From: RGIG8244 sp045639325
GTDB taxonomy: Bacteria; Verrucomicrobiota; Lentisphaeria; Victivallales; UBA1829
Length of the DNA stretch: 64,000 nucleotides
Direction: 5' to 3'
NCBI GenBank assembly: GCA_045639325.1
Contig: JAZUCU010000002.1
Coordinates: 1-64,000, forward strand
Shown piece after piece: positions 35,529 through 42,895 of this stretch. The translations under genes and the position numbers were made by a program. The notes beneath the pieces are model-generated. The model had not been told where the DNA came from. It made no database searches and saw only the letters and a program-made list of their open reading frames with translations. Every line of letters begins with the position of its first letter. Positions within the stretch are counted from its first letter, which is position 1.

Positions 35529-36708
35529 AAAAGAGGGATCCTTTGTTTGAAAATTGAAAACCTACACCAAATTTAAGACCTCCAAGGGTCTCAACATAAT
35601 TATTGGATATCATTACTGGAGATAATAATAATAAAGCATCTTTAACATCTTGATCTTTAGAAGATTCGTTAGCCTTTTTGGGTTGAACAGTAGAAGATTT
35701 AGGTTGCTCAGGGCTTGATGATCTAGAAGAAACAATACTGGAAGACGGTGACTTTTTAGATGATACAGAAGTTATAAAAAAAGAAAGTAAGTAATTTAAA
35801 CCGCCAAACAATAAAACCCAAGATAAAAATATAATCAAAAGGGAGCGTAAAAAAATAGTATAGAAGTTCTTACGAATAAACCAGAGAAGCAACCCCAATC
35901 GAGAATACTTTTGATATTCGTATAACGGAGATCTGTTCTCATCTATATTTTGGGTTGAATTCTCTTTTTCTTGATGTGAAGCAGAAAAAGAATTGTAAAA
36001 TCTAAAATATTCTGGAATAATAAAGAATCGCCTTGAATAATTGATTTTCCAGCGTCCAGAACCTGTTTTTTTCTTCTCAATTTGAAATACCGTTTTATGG
36101 AAATCACCAGTAAAAGAAGCTTTGAGTTGATACCAATCATACATTAATATCTTGAAAAAAGGATCACGAGTATGGTCTGCAGGATATATTTCATAGCGTA
36201 AACCAGCACGGTTAACAAGACAAGAATGGACAGCTTTAAGATCCTGAGTTAAACCTTCAAATGTGCAGCCTCGATGACGAATCTGTCCAAGAAATTCATC
36301 CCATTTATCAATATAATCTTGACTTTTAGAAAATGAAATAATTTCATGGATTTCGTCAATTGCAATATGTGCGCCTTTAAGATCAGTATCTGAAAAGTAA
36401 TCCCACGGACCGGATGTTTGATTACGCCAAGATACAAGAACATCATCAGGAATTATATATATACGTTTCTTAATATCGTCAATAGTTAGAGTCTTTTGAG
36501 ATTTAATGAAACGAGACAAGAATGTTTTAGATGTAGAGTTTTTTCGGGTATAAACTTCTTCAGCAATTGCATCGACATTCAAAGGAAAATTAGATATATG
36601 AATTCCGTCAGAATTGACAAGAAATTCATCAACAAGAAAACGCGCAGCGCGGATATAAGATTTACCTGCCCCAGGTTCACCAGTAGTGATACAAATTACG
36701 GAAGCCAT
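35437..36708 (-). CDS. Zot/pI-like phage assembly ATPase
   Basis: The 423-residue inner-membrane assembly motor belongs to the zonular occludens toxin family; despite the name, in most phages it is the morphogenesis ATPase pI. Walker A TTGEPGAGKS lies at about 8-17, Walker B-like AHIAIDEIHEI near 110. A single membrane helix SLLIIFLSWVLLFGGLNYLL lies around residue 285, followed by a serine/proline-rich periplasmic part. No evidence for toxin activity exists here. It starts 4 nt after the pVI-like stop and overlaps the secretin start by 92 nt. Confidence 0.92.
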   Translation of the reverse strand: MASVICITTGEPGAGKSYIRAARFLVDEFLVNSDGIHISNFPLNVDAIAEEVYTRKNSTSKTFLSRFIKSQKTLTIDDIKKRIYIIPDDVLVSWRNQTSGPWDYFSDTDLKGAHIAIDEIHEIISFSKSQDYIDKWDEFLGQIRHRGCTFEGLTQDLKAVHSCLVNRAGLRYEIYPADHTRDPFFKILMYDWYQLKASFTGDFHKTVFQIEKKKTGSGRWKINYSRRFFIIPEYFRFYNSFSASHQEKENSTQNIDENRSPLYEYQKYSRLGLLLWFIRKNFYTIFLRSLLIIFLSWVLLFGGLNYLLSFFITSVSSKKSPSSSIVSSRSSSPEQPKSSTVQPKKANESSKDQDVKDALLLLSPVMISNNYVETLGGLKFGVGFQFSNKGSLFYGKKVVFIDTYNRSYTLSDGSIIRMQPIYQ

Positions 36709-36712
36709 TACA

Positions 36713-37138
36713 TTACCCCACTGTAGGTATAAAGAGTTTTATAATTAGTTTAACAGTTATCATTACCACAATAAAAACAAAATAAGAAGAAAGTAATGTT
36801 AAACAAGTATCAAGACCAAACCATTCACCAAAATAAGACAAATATGGCTCAATTTTTGAATAATGGGATGAAAATAATTCTTTAAAATCAGGGATAAGTT
36901 CAAGAACAGATCCTATTGTTTTGTCAAACCATTCAGTACATGCACAAGTAACAGAGTTATATATAGATAGAAGCCCCTGCCAGAGCCAATTGAAAAAATC
37001 TAGATATAAATCAACGAACCAATCCCATATTTGCTTAAAAAAATTGAATATTGAATTAAAAAAATCAACAATATTTTGAAAAAAATTTTTAATTTGGGAG
37101 ACTAACCAATTATATATATTTTCAAGAAACTGAAACAT
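36713..37138 (-). CDS. pVI-like minor coat protein (DUF2523-type)
   Basis: 141 residues, very rich in Phe, Trp, Ile and Asn in the first half (NWLVSQIKNFFQNIVDFF, then repeated DFFN/WDWF blocks). A C-terminal membrane helix is formed by LLSSYFVFIVVMITVKLIIKLF. Gene position between the adsorption protein and the Zot gene, and the terminal hydrophobic segment, match the pVI/DUF2523 protein that caps inovirus filaments together with pIII. It is 3 nt downstream of the pIII-like gene. Confidence 0.75.
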   Translation of the reverse strand: MFQFLENIYNWLVSQIKNFFQNIVDFFNSIFNFFKQIWDWFVDLYLDFFNWLWQGLLSIYNSVTCACTEWFDKTIGSVLELIPDFKELFSSHYSKIEPYLSYFGEWFGLDTCLTLLSSYFVFIVVMITVKLIIKLFIPTVG

Positions 37139-37141
37139 AAA

Positions 37142-39205
37142 TCACCATTGACGAAGGGTTCGAATAAAAAGAAAAGAGAAAGATAAAACCCAAAACACAG
37201 AAAAGAGAGCATGAGAAATCTCTTTAGCAGATTGAACCGTTGCTGCATGTGAACCACCGTTTAAATCAAGACTAAAAGAGAAATCAAAAAAATCTGTTGT
37301 TAATGGTATATCAAGAATAAGAGGTTGATAAGAAGGATTAGTTGCTTTCGGTAATTTATCAAGAGCAGTTTTAATTTTTTCAGAATTACTTGATAATTTA
37401 TCAGTAGGAATAGATTTAGACGAATCTATAGGACCGATTTGAGTTTTATATTTGGTCGGATCTGCAACTTTAGGAACATTGAGGGAATTACTTGTAGTAG
37501 AAGGCTGCCCCTGGGGCTGAACGTTGGTATTTAATTCCTTGAGGGTTTTATTAATTTCTGAAACCTGCGTATCTATATTTTTAACAGATTTAGAAGATTC
37601 TTCATTAGTTGTTTTGATCGCAGTTACATCAGATTTTATATCTTTGGATACTTTAAAAAAATCCTCATTTATTGTTTTGATTGAAGATACGTCAGTTTTA
37701 AGATCCAAAACATTATTTGATAGGGTGCCAAGATCAGATTGCACTTCAGTCATTTTGTTAGCAATAGCTTTATTCGAGGAATCAATGGATTCTGAATATT
37801 CTTTAATCTGAGTAGTATTAGAACGTATTTGAATTGTATCATCTTTAATATCAGATAAATTAGTTTTAATATGATTTGTGTTAGAGTTAATTAATTCTAT
37901 CTGCTCAAATATATCATCAGACTTTGTTTTAAGATAATTGGAATTAGACTTTAAATCAGAAACAAAATCTTCAATATTAGATGTATTGGATTTAATTGAA
38001 TTAAGAGGGGATAAAAGGGAAGAAAAATCAAATTTTAAAGGACCAGACAAAAGAGTGTATAGATTATTTTGATTATTAATAATTTCTGCACTATTAGAAT
38101 AAAGTGCATCAATCAATGTTTGAGAATTGGATTTTATTTCACGAAATAGATAGTCAAGATCCGGATAGATTTCATGACGAAACTCACTTAAAAATTCTTT
38201 AATCAAGATTACATTATCATCGATATAACCGGCCGATTCAATAAGTTTAGATATATTATCATTTGTTTGAGATAAATGATTATTAATTGATTTGTTAAAT
38301 TCATCCTGTTGAGTAATAAAACCTTTTATTGTATTATCAATATTCTGCAAAAGAACATTAGCATTTTGTTGAGCTTGAACAAGCTCATTAAAATCAGCTT
38401 CAACATTAACAGTAATATTGGCTCCGTTCTGTTGAGTCCAAACATTCCAAGGACCAGAAGGACCATTAGAGGCATTACCAACAGCGGTACAAATGTGCAA
38501 CCCATGAGTTGAACAATAGGTTGATTTACAGGTAGAACATGAAGTTGTAGAACAATCAGGACGCGAAGGACATTTATTGTCTCCGCAAGTATGACCGCAA
38601 ATTTTACAATAAATGGAATTGCATAAATTACAAGTTTGAATAGCTTGATTAGTAGCTGCAGCGTAAGAATTATACGCAGATTCATTATCAGAACAAAAAG
38701 TATGCATATTGTGGGTACAATATTGTGAATGATAAGTATGTGCATAATGCTGAGAATGAACATAGCAATAAGTTGTTTTGCAGTAAGGACAAGTTAGAGA
38801 CTGACATTCAGAAGTAGAAGGACAAAAAGCGCCCAAGGAAACAGAATAATTGCATGAAATACCACCACGCAAAAGAAAACTGAACCTAACAGTAACTACT
38901 CCTGCAGGAATAACAGCACTATAAGTACCTCCACTAAAGTCTATAGGTTGCTGATTATAAGATCCAGTTGAATATACTGATCCATTTAATAGAATTTCGA
39001 TACGAGTAGTGGAATTATAACCACCTAAACCACCTGGAGAACTTATGGCACATTCAACAACAGTTGGTTTATCAAGATTAAAACTTTGAGAATATAATAC
39101 ACTAAAATTTTGATATGATCCCTTAGCGGTCACAGAATCACCAAAAAGATTTGATGCAACGAATAAAAAAGAAAAGATCAAAGAATTAAACAAAAATTTA
39201 GTCAT
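37142..39205 (-). CDS. pIII-like adsorption protein with cysteine/histidine modules and coiled coil
   Basis: 687 residues from ATG 39205 (the preceding TTG codon is not needed). A signal peptide (LIFSFLFVASNLFG) is followed by a beta-rich domain. Next come three Cys/His modules around residues 130-250: CPYCKTTYCYVHSQH, CNLCNSIYCKICGHTC and CSTCKSTYCSTHGLHIC. A coiled-coil region of some 250 residues with repeated IKSNT and IKDDT patterns follows, then a Pro-rich linker and a C-terminal membrane anchor (FSVFWVLSFSFLFIRTL). Position and layout match the tip protein pIII, which binds the host receptor and releases the phage. Its ATG overlaps the stop of the 49-residue gene by one base. Confidence 0.8.
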   Translation of the reverse strand: MTKFLFNSLIFSFLFVASNLFGDSVTAKGSYQNFSVLYSQSFNLDKPTVVECAISSPGGLGGYNSTTRIEILLNGSVYSTGSYNQQPIDFSGGTYSAVIPAGVVTVRFSFLLRGGISCNYSVSLGAFCPSTSECQSLTCPYCKTTYCYVHSQHYAHTYHSQYCTHNMHTFCSDNESAYNSYAAATNQAIQTCNLCNSIYCKICGHTCGDNKCPSRPDCSTTSCSTCKSTYCSTHGLHICTAVGNASNGPSGPWNVWTQQNGANITVNVEADFNELVQAQQNANVLLQNIDNTIKGFITQQDEFNKSINNHLSQTNDNISKLIESAGYIDDNVILIKEFLSEFRHEIYPDLDYLFREIKSNSQTLIDALYSNSAEIINNQNNLYTLLSGPLKFDFSSLLSPLNSIKSNTSNIEDFVSDLKSNSNYLKTKSDDIFEQIELINSNTNHIKTNLSDIKDDTIQIRSNTTQIKEYSESIDSSNKAIANKMTEVQSDLGTLSNNVLDLKTDVSSIKTINEDFFKVSKDIKSDVTAIKTTNEESSKSVKNIDTQVSEINKTLKELNTNVQPQGQPSTTSNSLNVPKVADPTKYKTQIGPIDSSKSIPTDKLSSNSEKIKTALDKLPKATNPSYQPLILDIPLTTDFFDFSFSLDLNGGSHAATVQSAKEISHALFSVFWVLSFSFLFIRTLRQW

Positions 39206-39354
39206 CAAATCAAATCCCTTTGGTTTTTAGTATGAATCATTAGTTTGACGAGAAGAATTCCAGAACAAAAAGCTGAGGAAATACATAACACTTTTGCATA
39301 AAATAATAATTCTTTCAATGTATTGATTATTATAATAGTGTCAGAAGATGTCAT
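39205..39354 (-). CDS. Small phage membrane protein, 49 residues (pVII/pIX-like candidate)
   Basis: Too short for standard gene calling but well supported: ATG 39354 has GAGG upstream, the stop TGA (39207-39205) overlaps the pIII-like ATG by one base, and the product has one hydrophobic segment (LLFYAKVLCISSAFCSGILL). Tiny single-span proteins beside the coat gene are typical of inoviruses and form the filament end first assembled. Assignment to pVII or pIX is by position only. Confidence 0.6.
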   Translation of the reverse strand: MTSSDTIIIINTLKELLFYAKVLCISSAFCSGILLVKLMIHTKNQRDLI

Positions 39355-39388
39355 ATATTACCTCAGGGGGAACACGATCCGTTACTGA

Positions 39389-39631
39389 TTAACCACGAAC
39401 ACCACCGGCAAGCCAAGATTTGGCAATCTTGACAATCTTGAAGCCAGCCCAAATGGTAAGAGCAACAGCAACAACGCTACCAAGGGCGGTAGCCATTCCC
39501 TGCATAAGTCCAGTCAAATTGACACCTTCAGGAAGCTGTACTTCAACATTTCCTTCAGCAGCAAAACCAGAGACAGCAGCAAGACCTGCAGCTACAGCAA
39601 TGTTGGTTTTAGTAAGGGCGGAAGCAGCCAT
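39389..39631 (-). CDS. Major coat protein, pVIII-like
   Basis: The 80-residue frame has a signal peptide with cleavage after SGFA, an acidic mature N-terminus AEGNVEVQLPEG, a membrane helix around MATALGSVVAVALTIWAGF and a basic C-terminus KIVKIAKSWLAGG that would touch the DNA. This is the classic pVIII layout. The ATG at 39631 has no ribosome binding site. A well-placed AGGAG and ATG lie at 39668 but in another frame; removing one A from the A8 run at 39659-39652 would join them. The working start is therefore uncertain. Confidence 0.85.
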   Translation of the reverse strand: MAASALTKTNIAVAAGLAAVSGFAAEGNVEVQLPEGVNLTGLMQGMATALGSVVAVALTIWAGFKIVKIAKSWLAGGVRG

Positions 39632-39635
39632 GTTT

Positions 39636-39668
39636 TTAGCTGCACAACAAATTTTTTTTGGAATCCAT
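39636..39668 (-). other. Leader ORF with A8 run ahead of the coat gene
   Basis: ATG 39668 has AGGAG at an 8-nt spacing and reads MDSKKNLLCS before TAA at 39636, five bases upstream of the coat ATG. With seven instead of eight A the frame would read MDSKKICCAAKNMAAS and continue into the coat protein. Options: polymerase or ribosome slippage, reinitiation, or an indel. Confidence 0.6.
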
Positions 39669-39722
39669 AGTATTTTCTCCTGTTTCCAAATTGATTAATT
39701 GTTCCCGATGCAAGTGCAGCTG

Positions 39723-39845
39723 TCACTTCCAGTCGCAGAACTCCTTAAAGTGGGTAAGACCCCACACGAATATATAAGTCATAATAGCGTAGACAACACC
39801 ACGCCAAAAAAGAAAAACAAAATATTCCCAAGGTGAAGACGTCAT
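39723..39845 (-). CDS. Small phage membrane protein, 40 residues
   Basis: ATG 39845 overlaps the TAA stop of the upstream ribbon-helix-helix gene by one base. The product begins MTSSPWEYFVFLFWRG and has one aromatic membrane span, ending HFKEFCDWK. Position just upstream of the coat gene suggests a minor coat or assembly protein. Not recognised beyond that. Confidence 0.55.
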   Translation of the reverse strand: MTSSPWEYFVFLFWRGVVYAIMTYIFVWGLTHFKEFCDWK

Positions 39846-40129
39846 TATTCAGACCCCCCATCGAGAAAAAAAGAATCGCGACCTAGAGCATAATGTATAT
39901 TTTTAATATATAAATGCTTTGGTAAATCTTTCTGATTAACGGACTGCTGCAAAATTAGAAGACGTTGCTTTAATTCTTCATTTTCACGCATAAGGAAAGT
40001 CATACGGTTGAGAAGATCATAATAACGATGAATGAGACAATATATAGCGCCTGTCAAAGTTTTATGTCTGAAAGACTTTTTTAGTTTATCGGAAAGTTCC
40101 GGATCAAAATTTTTGATAAATAAAGTCAT
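39845..40129 (-). CDS. Phage ribbon-helix-helix-like protein
   Basis: 94 residues. The N-terminal part MTLFIKNFDPELSDKLK followed by TLTGAIYCLIHRYYDLL resembles an Arc/CopG ribbon-helix-helix DNA-binding fold: one strand and two helices. A short coiled coil (RENEELKQRLLILQQ) follows. Its ATG overlaps the Rep stop (ATGA), so the two are translationally coupled. A role in controlling replication or copy number is inferred from this linkage. Confidence 0.55.
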   Translation of the reverse strand: MTLFIKNFDPELSDKLKKSFRHKTLTGAIYCLIHRYYDLLNRMTFLMRENEELKQRLLILQQSVNQKDLPKHLYIKNIHYALGRDSFFLDGGSE

Positions 40130-41202
40130 TGCTGCACCGCCCTACCCTGCAGACCGAAAGCTTGCAATATTGAATTTCGGAGAACATTATACTTAACGAG
40201 AAATTGACCACGGTATACAGAAGAAGGAGTTTCGAGGTTGAAACTTGATGCTTTTGTTTGTATAAGTTTCTTGTAGCGCTTTTTTGTAGTAGATGGCAGA
40301 CAATTCAGAGTATTATCAAGACCGTAATTCATAGCATTTTTAAGAATCAGATCAAGACACCAGTCACCGGATGAAATGCCATCCGAATAAAAGGAAAGCC
40401 GTTCAAACACTTTACCGAATTTATCAAATGGCGTTTCAAAAATGGAAAAAGGATCTTTAATTTCCAGCTCAATACGCCAAAGATCACCCTGAACATCATG
40501 GCCCTTAACTTTCCGTAATTGAGTAGCTTTATCATAAATTCGAAACATATATTTACTGGCGCGGGAACCAAAATATAGAGTCTCAGTACCTTGCGAGCCA
40601 TAAGCAAGGAAACCTTTACGCATCTTGTCACAATGAATAAGTTCGGGAACGATCTTATAAGGGTAATCAATCGCAATATCAATACGAGAAACCCGAATAA
40701 AACTCGAATAAAGGTTTGAACGGCATAATGTAGAAAGAAGAGGATTCAGAAAAGAAATATCTGTAAAATTAGGATTCCATTCTATTCTAAATCCATATTG
40801 TGAAGGAATATAATTATCAATGAACCCTTGCTCTTTCTCTTCTGCTGAACCAAAAGCCATAATATAAGACTCATCTGTGATTCTTTTTCGTACTGGAGAT
40901 GTACAACCAAATTGTATATCGACCATATCATCTAAAGAAGAAGGAGAAAGAACCCGGTAATGATGCAGAAATAAATCTGATCGGACGCCTTGAGGAAAAT
41001 CCGGATCAAGAGCAATATTGAAAGATTGAAGCATCGTTTCAAATACTGAAGTAAAACGATCGATCTTATTCATACGCTTTATATATCCCTCGTCTTTAGC
41101 CCATACACTCAGATGTGGACATTCAATCAATAAAGTAATTCTATCAATCGAAAGAGAACCAGAACAAGGCAAGAAGTCAGTAATCCCGCAATTATCTGAC
41201 AT
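40126..41202 (-). CDS. Phage replication initiation protein (Rep_trans-type)
   Basis: The 358-residue protein should nick the double-stranded phage origin and start rolling-circle replication. Typical Rep_trans features are visible: RVSRIDIAIDYPYK, TLYFGSRASKYMFRIYDK (with a candidate catalytic Tyr) and LWRIELEIKDPF. RstA of CTXphi and relatives belong to the same group. It lies 16 nt downstream of the ssDNA-binding-like gene and is coupled to the ribbon-helix-helix gene. The nick site was not identified. Confidence 0.85.
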   Translation of the reverse strand: MSDNCGITDFLPCSGSLSIDRITLLIECPHLSVWAKDEGYIKRMNKIDRFTSVFETMLQSFNIALDPDFPQGVRSDLFLHHYRVLSPSSLDDMVDIQFGCTSPVRKRITDESYIMAFGSAEEKEQGFIDNYIPSQYGFRIEWNPNFTDISFLNPLLSTLCRSNLYSSFIRVSRIDIAIDYPYKIVPELIHCDKMRKGFLAYGSQGTETLYFGSRASKYMFRIYDKATQLRKVKGHDVQGDLWRIELEIKDPFSIFETPFDKFGKVFERLSFYSDGISSGDWCLDLILKNAMNYGLDNTLNCLPSTTKKRYKKLIQTKASSFNLETPSSVYRGQFLVKYNVLRNSILQAFGLQGRAVQQ

Positions 41203-41218
41203 GTTACCCCTTTACAGC

Positions 41219-41605
41219 TTATTTAGTAAATTTTTTTGAATCCTGATTATTCATATCTTCATTAGAAGAATTACCAAAAGCATCAAAAACAGAAGAAACA
41301 CCAACAAATTCTTTTTTATCGAAACGAACGATCTGGATCGGACGGAAGGTCATAATATCATAACCTTCCTGACCTCGAAACTGTTGACGAGAATTATAAA
41401 TTTTATTGTCGATTATCATAAAGGCAGTTCCAGACCATCCCTCAGGTACTGATACACCATCTTTAACAGGAAGACGAAGAGTTCCATAACCGATCTGCAG
41501 TGTTGCATACATTATTTCCTTTCCCTCACGATTTTTAGAATGTGTAATTTTGTCAACGACTGCGACCGGAAGAATGATACCGCCTTGAGTAGCTTGGACA
41601 GACAT
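41219..41605 (-). CDS. Candidate phage ssDNA-binding protein (pV-like)
   Basis: 128 residues, first gene of the phage minus-strand operon. Predicted beta strands IILPVAVVDKITHS, IMYATLQIGYGTLRLPV and GTAFMIIDNKIYNSR suggest an OB-like fold, and an acidic/polar tail (NSSNEDMNNQDSKKFTK) resembles the tail of single-strand-binding proteins. Position before Rep matches pV/RstB-type genes. AAAGGA precedes the ATG. The call rests on position and fold impression, not on a diagnostic motif. Confidence 0.55.
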   Translation of the reverse strand: MSVQATQGGIILPVAVVDKITHSKNREGKEIMYATLQIGYGTLRLPVKDGVSVPEGWSGTAFMIIDNKIYNSRQQFRGQEGYDIMTFRPIQIVRFDKKEFVGVSSVFDAFGNSSNEDMNNQDSKKFTK

Positions 41606-41642
41606 TTTAGAGATCCTTTCATTAAATTTTTTAATTTTAGTT

Positions 41643-41693
41643 CTATCAGAACTGATAGTATTTTAATGAAATATATACTATCAATTCTGAAAG
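41643..41693. promoter_or_regulatory. Two operator-like palindromes in the phage control region
   Basis: O1: CTATCAGAACTGATAG (41643-41658), a perfect 7-bp inverted repeat with 2-bp centre. O2: CTATCAATTCTGAAAG (41678-41693), identical to O1 at 12 of 16 positions. Start-to-start spacing is 35 bp. O2 sits inside the spacer of the leftward promoter and O1 just past its start point, so a bound repressor would block the replication operon. Confidence 0.7.
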
Positions 41694-41697
41694 TCAA
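41670..41697 (-). promoter_or_regulatory. Leftward phage promoter (ssDNA-binding/Rep operon)
   Basis: Minus strand: TTGACT (41697-41692), 16-nt spacer that contains operator O2, TATATT (41675-41670). The leader of about 58 nt contains O1. Confidence 0.65.
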
Positions 41698-41703
41698 GTC
41701 AAT

Positions 41704-41731
41704 TTGCAAAAAAAATTAAAAAAAGTATATT
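41704..41731 (+). promoter_or_regulatory. Rightward phage promoter (HTH-DUF2726)
   Basis: Plus strand: TTGCAA (41704-41709), 16-nt spacer, TATATT (41726-41731). Its -35 box lies 10 bp from O2, so cross-regulation is plausible. Confidence 0.55.
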
Positions 41732-41756
41732 ACAGATGAAAATCAGGAGTAATAAA

Positions 41757-41975
41757 ATGAACAATAAAAAAGATCAACTCGAAAGATTCAATGCAGCCTT
41801 ATTGGAAGAAAGCACGGAAATCGCTTTTACCCAAGCGCAAACAGCAAGAATATACGGATGTACAGACGCATACATACAACAATTACTCAAAGCTGGAAAA
41901 TTGAAACTTGTGGTGAAAGACGGTCGAAACAAAGTCTCTGCATTATCACTTAAAAAACTGATAGAGGAGGAATAA
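41757..41975 (+). CDS. Small helix-turn-helix phage regulator
   Basis: 72 residues from ATG 41757, chosen because AGGAG lies 5-6 nt upstream (an ATG seven codons earlier lies before that site). The segment ITFTQ-like IAFTQAQTARIYGCTDAYI and QQLLKAGKLKLVVKDGRNKV is a MerR/excisionase-type winged-helix DNA-binding pattern ending in a strand-turn wing. It is divergent from the replication operon across two operator-like palindromes, so it is the obvious candidate phage repressor or switch protein. Confidence 0.65.
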   Translation: MNNKKDQLERFNAALLEESTEIAFTQAQTARIYGCTDAYIQQLLKAGKLKLVVKDGRNKVSALSLKKLIEEE

Positions 41976-41978
41976 AAA

Positions 41979-42476
41979 ATGTCTACTATAATCATTTTTA
42001 TAATAATTTTCCTGCTACTAATTGTCCTCGGATGTTTCAAAAGAAAAGAAATCCTTGTTTTTCAAAACAAACTTGAAGAAATACCCGTATATGGAAAAAT
42101 GCTTTTAACAAAAGATGAACTTAATTTATATCAAAATTTGAAACTGATATTACCAAATGATACAGATATATCCTGTAAATGCCGGCTAGAAGATATTATC
42201 GGAATTGACCGCAAATGTAAAAATTACAATCAAAACAGAAACCGAATCAAAAGCAACCATATTGATTTTGTAATATTTAATGCTATAACTGGTAAAATTG
42301 AATTCGTCATAGAATTAGACGGTAACAGTCATAATTTACCAGGACAGAAAGAATCCGACATAAAAAAAGATATTTTTTTGAAAAATGCCAAAATAAAACT
42401 TATCCGGATTAAAGCACAAGAAAAATATAATCCAGAAATGATAAAAAAATATATAGAAGATAGTCTTGATAAATAA
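41979..42476 (+). CDS. Membrane-anchored DUF2726 protein (PD-(D/E)XK-like)
   Basis: 165 residues starting 3 nt after the HTH stop, with GAGGAGG upstream. One N-terminal membrane helix (IIIFIIIFLLLIVLG) is followed by a DUF2726 domain: LLTKDELNLYQNLK, CRLEDIIGI, NHIDFVIFNAI and FVIELDGNSH. The Asp and ELD residues fit the restriction-endonuclease-like core of this family, though the usual lysine is replaced. DUF2726 nucleases also occur with transposons and restriction systems. As accessory cargo of a filamentous phage it could act in exclusion of other phages or in DNA metabolism; this is inference. Confidence 0.7.
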   Translation: MSTIIIFIIIFLLLIVLGCFKRKEILVFQNKLEEIPVYGKMLLTKDELNLYQNLKLILPNDTDISCKCRLEDIIGIDRKCKNYNQNRNRIKSNHIDFVIFNAITGKIEFVIELDGNSHNLPGQKESDIKKDIFLKNAKIKLIRIKAQEKYNPEMIKKYIEDSLDK

Positions 42477-42788
42477 AAAATAAACAATCGAAGAAAATCC
42501 GAATGCAGTCCTGTTCACTCCGTTCACTGGCTGCCGGATTTCTTTCAAAGGTCCAAAATGGCCCCTATTGCCCGCTATTAGAGCGCGCGGGCGCGATAAT
42601 TGTGGATGCACGCGCACGCGCACGTATTCAAATCGGAAAACCCTTTTTCTGCGGAAGCCGGTGTATCCGGCTTGTTTCGCTGCTTAATGCAGCGCCCCCC
42701 TCCTTTTCGGTTTTTCCTCCCTGGATTGACTACCGACCAAAAGTCCGGAGATGAAGAACAATCGTGATCACAAAGCCGAGAATTCATT

Positions 42789-42816
42789 TCATCGCATAAT
42801 ATCGGTTATGCCATAT
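42789..42816 (+). other. Inverted dif-like site inside the prophage (attP1-like)
   Basis: Plus strand: TCATCGCATAA (42789-42799), centre TATCGG (42800-42805), TTATGCCATAT (42806-42816). The arms match the host XerC and XerD arms at 9 of 11 and 7 of 11 positions. Its orientation is opposite to the junction site 79 nt to the right. Confidence 0.65.
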
Positions 42817-42818
42817 CC

Positions 42819-42878
42819 GGCACCGGTTCCCGGTGACCGGCTATTTCATAGCAAAAAAAAGCACCGCGAACCGGTGCC
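42819..42878. other. Perfect 11-bp stem between the two dif-like sites
   Basis: GGCACCGGTTC (42819-42829) pairs with GAACCGGTGCC (42868-42878); the 38-nt loop holds CCGGTGACCGG. It would bring the flanking dif-like arms together in single-stranded phage DNA. Confidence 0.75.
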
Positions 42879-42895
42879 AATTCCTGGGGGGGATA

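Noticed and set aside
35437..36708. Zot as a toxin
   Set aside because: Family name only; Walker motifs, membrane helix and phage position fit the assembly ATPase pI.
42503..42754. 83-codon frame in the phage non-coding region
   Set aside because: Biased composition over hairpin-rich DNA, no binding site, no recognisable protein features.
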